Positions 6,483 to 7,571 of a DNA stretch of 7,571 bases are shown here, piece by piece (within the stretch, counting starts at the first letter, position 1; each line of letters starts with the position of its first letter). Position numbers and translations under genes: made by a program. Source of the stretch: Patescibacteria group bacterium (lineage in GTDB: Bacteria; Patescibacteriota; Patescibacteriia; UBA2169). The notes under the pieces are model-generated. The model was not told the DNA's origin. It worked only from the letters and a program-made list of their open reading frames with translations, and did no database searches. Where the stretch lies: contig JAHJSI010000047.1 of NCBI GenBank assembly GCA_018830465.1, forward strand, positions 1 to 7,571, in the 5' to 3' direction.

Positions 6483-7571
6483 GATTGCAATCATAATAGT
6501 GACATTCAATGGAAGCAAGTGGATTGAAAAATGCCTTGCTTCTGTTTTTAAAACTACCCCCCTTCATTCCCACCCTTATCAAGGGGGGGAGACAGGGGGG
6601 GTTAGTGTGATTGTTGTTGATAATGCTTCAGATGACAATAGCGCGGACATTGCGCGCAATTTTAAGGATGAGTATGGTCGTAGTGTTGGACTAATTCAAT
6701 TGAAAGAGAATACTGGTTTTGTGGGTGGAAACAATGTCGGCATCAAGCATGCGATCAAGTTCGGATGTGATGCAGTGATTTTATTAAATCAAGATACTGA
6801 AGTTGAGCCAGATTGGCTGGATGAGTTGGTAAAAGTTGCTGATTCGCAGGATGTCGGAATTGCGCAGGCAATGATGCTTCTAGGAAATGAGCGTGATTTG
6901 ATTAATAATATTGGCAATGCAATGCATTATCTTGGTTTTGGGTTTGTAAAGCATTATCGCGAGAAAGCAAATCAATGGCTCAATCGGGTTGAGCCATTGG
7001 AAATAGGGTATGCGTCTGGGGCCGCAATGTTGATAAAGCGCGAAGTATTGGAGAAAATTTCCCCACCTGCCTGCCGTGCCCTGTCGAATGACTGGGGAGC
7101 AGGGGATTCAGGGGGGGAGGGAGTGTTTGACGAAAAATTCTTCGCATATCATGAAGACCTTGATTTATGCTGGCGCGCGCGATTAGCTGGATACAAAATC
7201 ATGCTCGCGCCAAAGGCAATTGTGTATCATTATTACGAATTTCATCGCAACAAAGAAATGTTTTATTGGACAGAGAAAAATCGCTGGGCATGTCTTTTGC
7301 AGAATTATCAGCTTGGAACTTTGTTGATTCTTGGACCAATGCTGTTTATTATTGAGTTGATGATGATTTTATACAGCACTGCGTCTGGGTGGCTGTGGTA
7401 TAAATTAAAATCATATGTCTGGATTTTGAAGAACATGCCAGCGATTCTATCAAAAAGGCGTGAAGTTCAGAAGATGCGCTGTGTGAGCGATAAAGAAGTA
7501 ATCAAGCACATGGATTCCAAGCTTGAATTTTCAGAAGTGAGCAATCCAATTTTGAAGCATATTGTAAGTCC
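6466..7571 (+). CDS. Family 2 glycosyltransferase, rhamnosyltransferase-like (3' partial)
   Basis: The frame is open from the ATG at 6466 to the window end (368 codons, no stop reached); an ATG at 6472 is an equally possible start. It overlaps the DUF2304 gene by 17 bp, which suggests coupling. GT-A motifs in order: IAIIIVTFNG (7-16), VIVVDNASDDNS (48-59), NTGFVGGNN (82-90), VILLNQDTEV (104-113, the DxD-like site), GYASGAAMLIKREVL (181-195), and FDEKFFAYHEDLDLCWR (221-237) with the ED pair expected to hold the catalytic base. This pattern fits WbbL/RfbF-like transferases that add rhamnose or another sugar to a lipid-linked glycan. A hydrophobic stretch at about 283-312 suggests membrane association. 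Two proline- and glycine-rich insertions, about 31-46 and 199-218, break otherwise typical spacing but keep the frame, and all motifs around them are intact, so the gene is probably functional. The sugar used is unknown. Confidence 0.87.
   Translation, partial: MNMINKIAIIIVTFNGSKWIEKCLASVFKTTPLHSHPYQGGETGGVSVIVVDNASDDNSADIARNFKDEYGRSVGLIQLKENTGFVGGNNVGIKHAIKFGCDAVILLNQDTEVEPDWLDELVKVADSQDVGIAQAMMLLGNERDLINNIGNAMHYLGFGFVKHYREKANQWLNRVEPLEIGYASGAAMLIKREVLEKISPPACRALSNDWGAGDSGGEGVFDEKFFAYHEDLDLCWRARLAGYKIMLAPKAIVYHYYEFHRNKEMFYWTEKNRWACLLQNYQLGTLLILGPMLFIIELMMILYSTASGWLWYKLKSYVWILKNMPAILSKRREVQKMRCVSDKEVIKHMDSKLEFSEVSNPILKHIVS
6553..6606. repeat. C/G-run palindromic insert in the GT2 gene
   Basis: Outer arms ACTACCCCCC (6553-6562) and GGGGGGGTTAGT (6595-6606) are complementary except for one extra A/T step and one extra G. 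The inner arm CCCACCCTT (6569-6577) pairs with AAGGGGGGG (6581-6589) at eight of nine positions around ATC. The 54-bp element is a multiple of three and is translated as TPLHSHPYQGGETGGV, between the first helix and second strand of the GT-A fold. The TTATCAAGGGG core resembles dispersed repeats I recall from several bacterial groups; that link is from memory, not a search. Confidence 0.75.
7060..7119. repeat. GC-rich 60-bp in-frame insert in the GT2 gene
   Basis: Twenty codons lie between KREVLEKI and GVFDEKFF, two segments that are normally joined directly in this family. The DNA is GC-rich, with CCACCTGCCTGCC on the left and AGGGGATTCAGGGGGGGAGG on the right. It is only weakly self-complementary (CCCTG at 7079-7083 with CAGGG at 7100-7104). 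It adds a Cys and a flexible Gly-rich stretch just before the catalytic ED loop. It looks like a repeat of another type from the one at 6553-6606. Confidence 0.55.

Noticed and set aside
7167..7355. 62-codon open frame on the + strand inside the last gene
   Set aside because: It is out of frame within conserved GT2 motifs and has no features of its own.
6466..7571. Pseudogene caused by the two insertions
   Set aside because: The frame is unbroken and all expected GT2 motifs are intact on both sides of each insert.

Overview
The window is a run of seven same-strand genes (all +), moderately AT-rich and closely packed. It reads as part of a cell-surface polysaccharide locus, preceded by a probably secreted protease. 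The gene order (two short-chain epimerase/dehydratases, UDP-glucose dehydrogenase, a DPM1-like family 2 glycosyltransferase, a small DUF2304-type membrane protein, then a rhamnosyltransferase-like family 2 glycosyltransferase), the small gaps and the short palindromic repeats inside genes resemble Candidate Phyla Radiation (Patescibacteria, perhaps Parcubacteria) genomes. That placement is inference from style and no marker gene is present. All stops used are TAA or TAG and there is no in-frame TGA, so nothing suggests the recoded TGA of Gracilibacteria.

Layout. 1-1941: a subtilisin-family (S8) serine protease cut off at its 5' end by the window, followed by a linker carrying a palindromic insert (967-1022) and a C-terminal domain of exact 51-residue FG-GAP/VCBS-like repeats. 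1990-3048: UDP-glucuronate decarboxylase-like SDR protein. 3051-3977: GalE-like SDR protein, whose stop codon lies inside an inverted repeat (3959-4031). 4064-5359: UDP-glucose 6-dehydrogenase. 5361-6032: DPM1-like glycosyltransferase. 6041-6130: a second intergenic imperfect inverted repeat. 6147-6482: DUF2304-like three-helix membrane protein. 6466-7571: a rhamnosyltransferase-like GT2 running off the window, with two GC-rich in-frame insertions (6553-6606 and 7060-7119).

How the genes may work together. The dehydrogenase would make UDP-glucuronate, the decarboxylase-like enzyme could turn it into a UDP-pentose, and the GalE-like enzyme would interconvert C4 epimers. The two glycosyltransferases would use the resulting nucleotide sugars, or a polyprenyl-phosphate sugar, for surface glycan assembly at the membrane, with the DUF2304 protein as a probable membrane partner of the first transferase.

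The most unusual aspect is the density of short palindromic or GC-rich inserts: five different ones in 7.5 kb. Three are translated in frame within proteins, one supplies the stop codon of a gene, and one lies directly before a gene start. No tRNA, rRNA, CRISPR array, transposase or confident promoter or terminator was seen.
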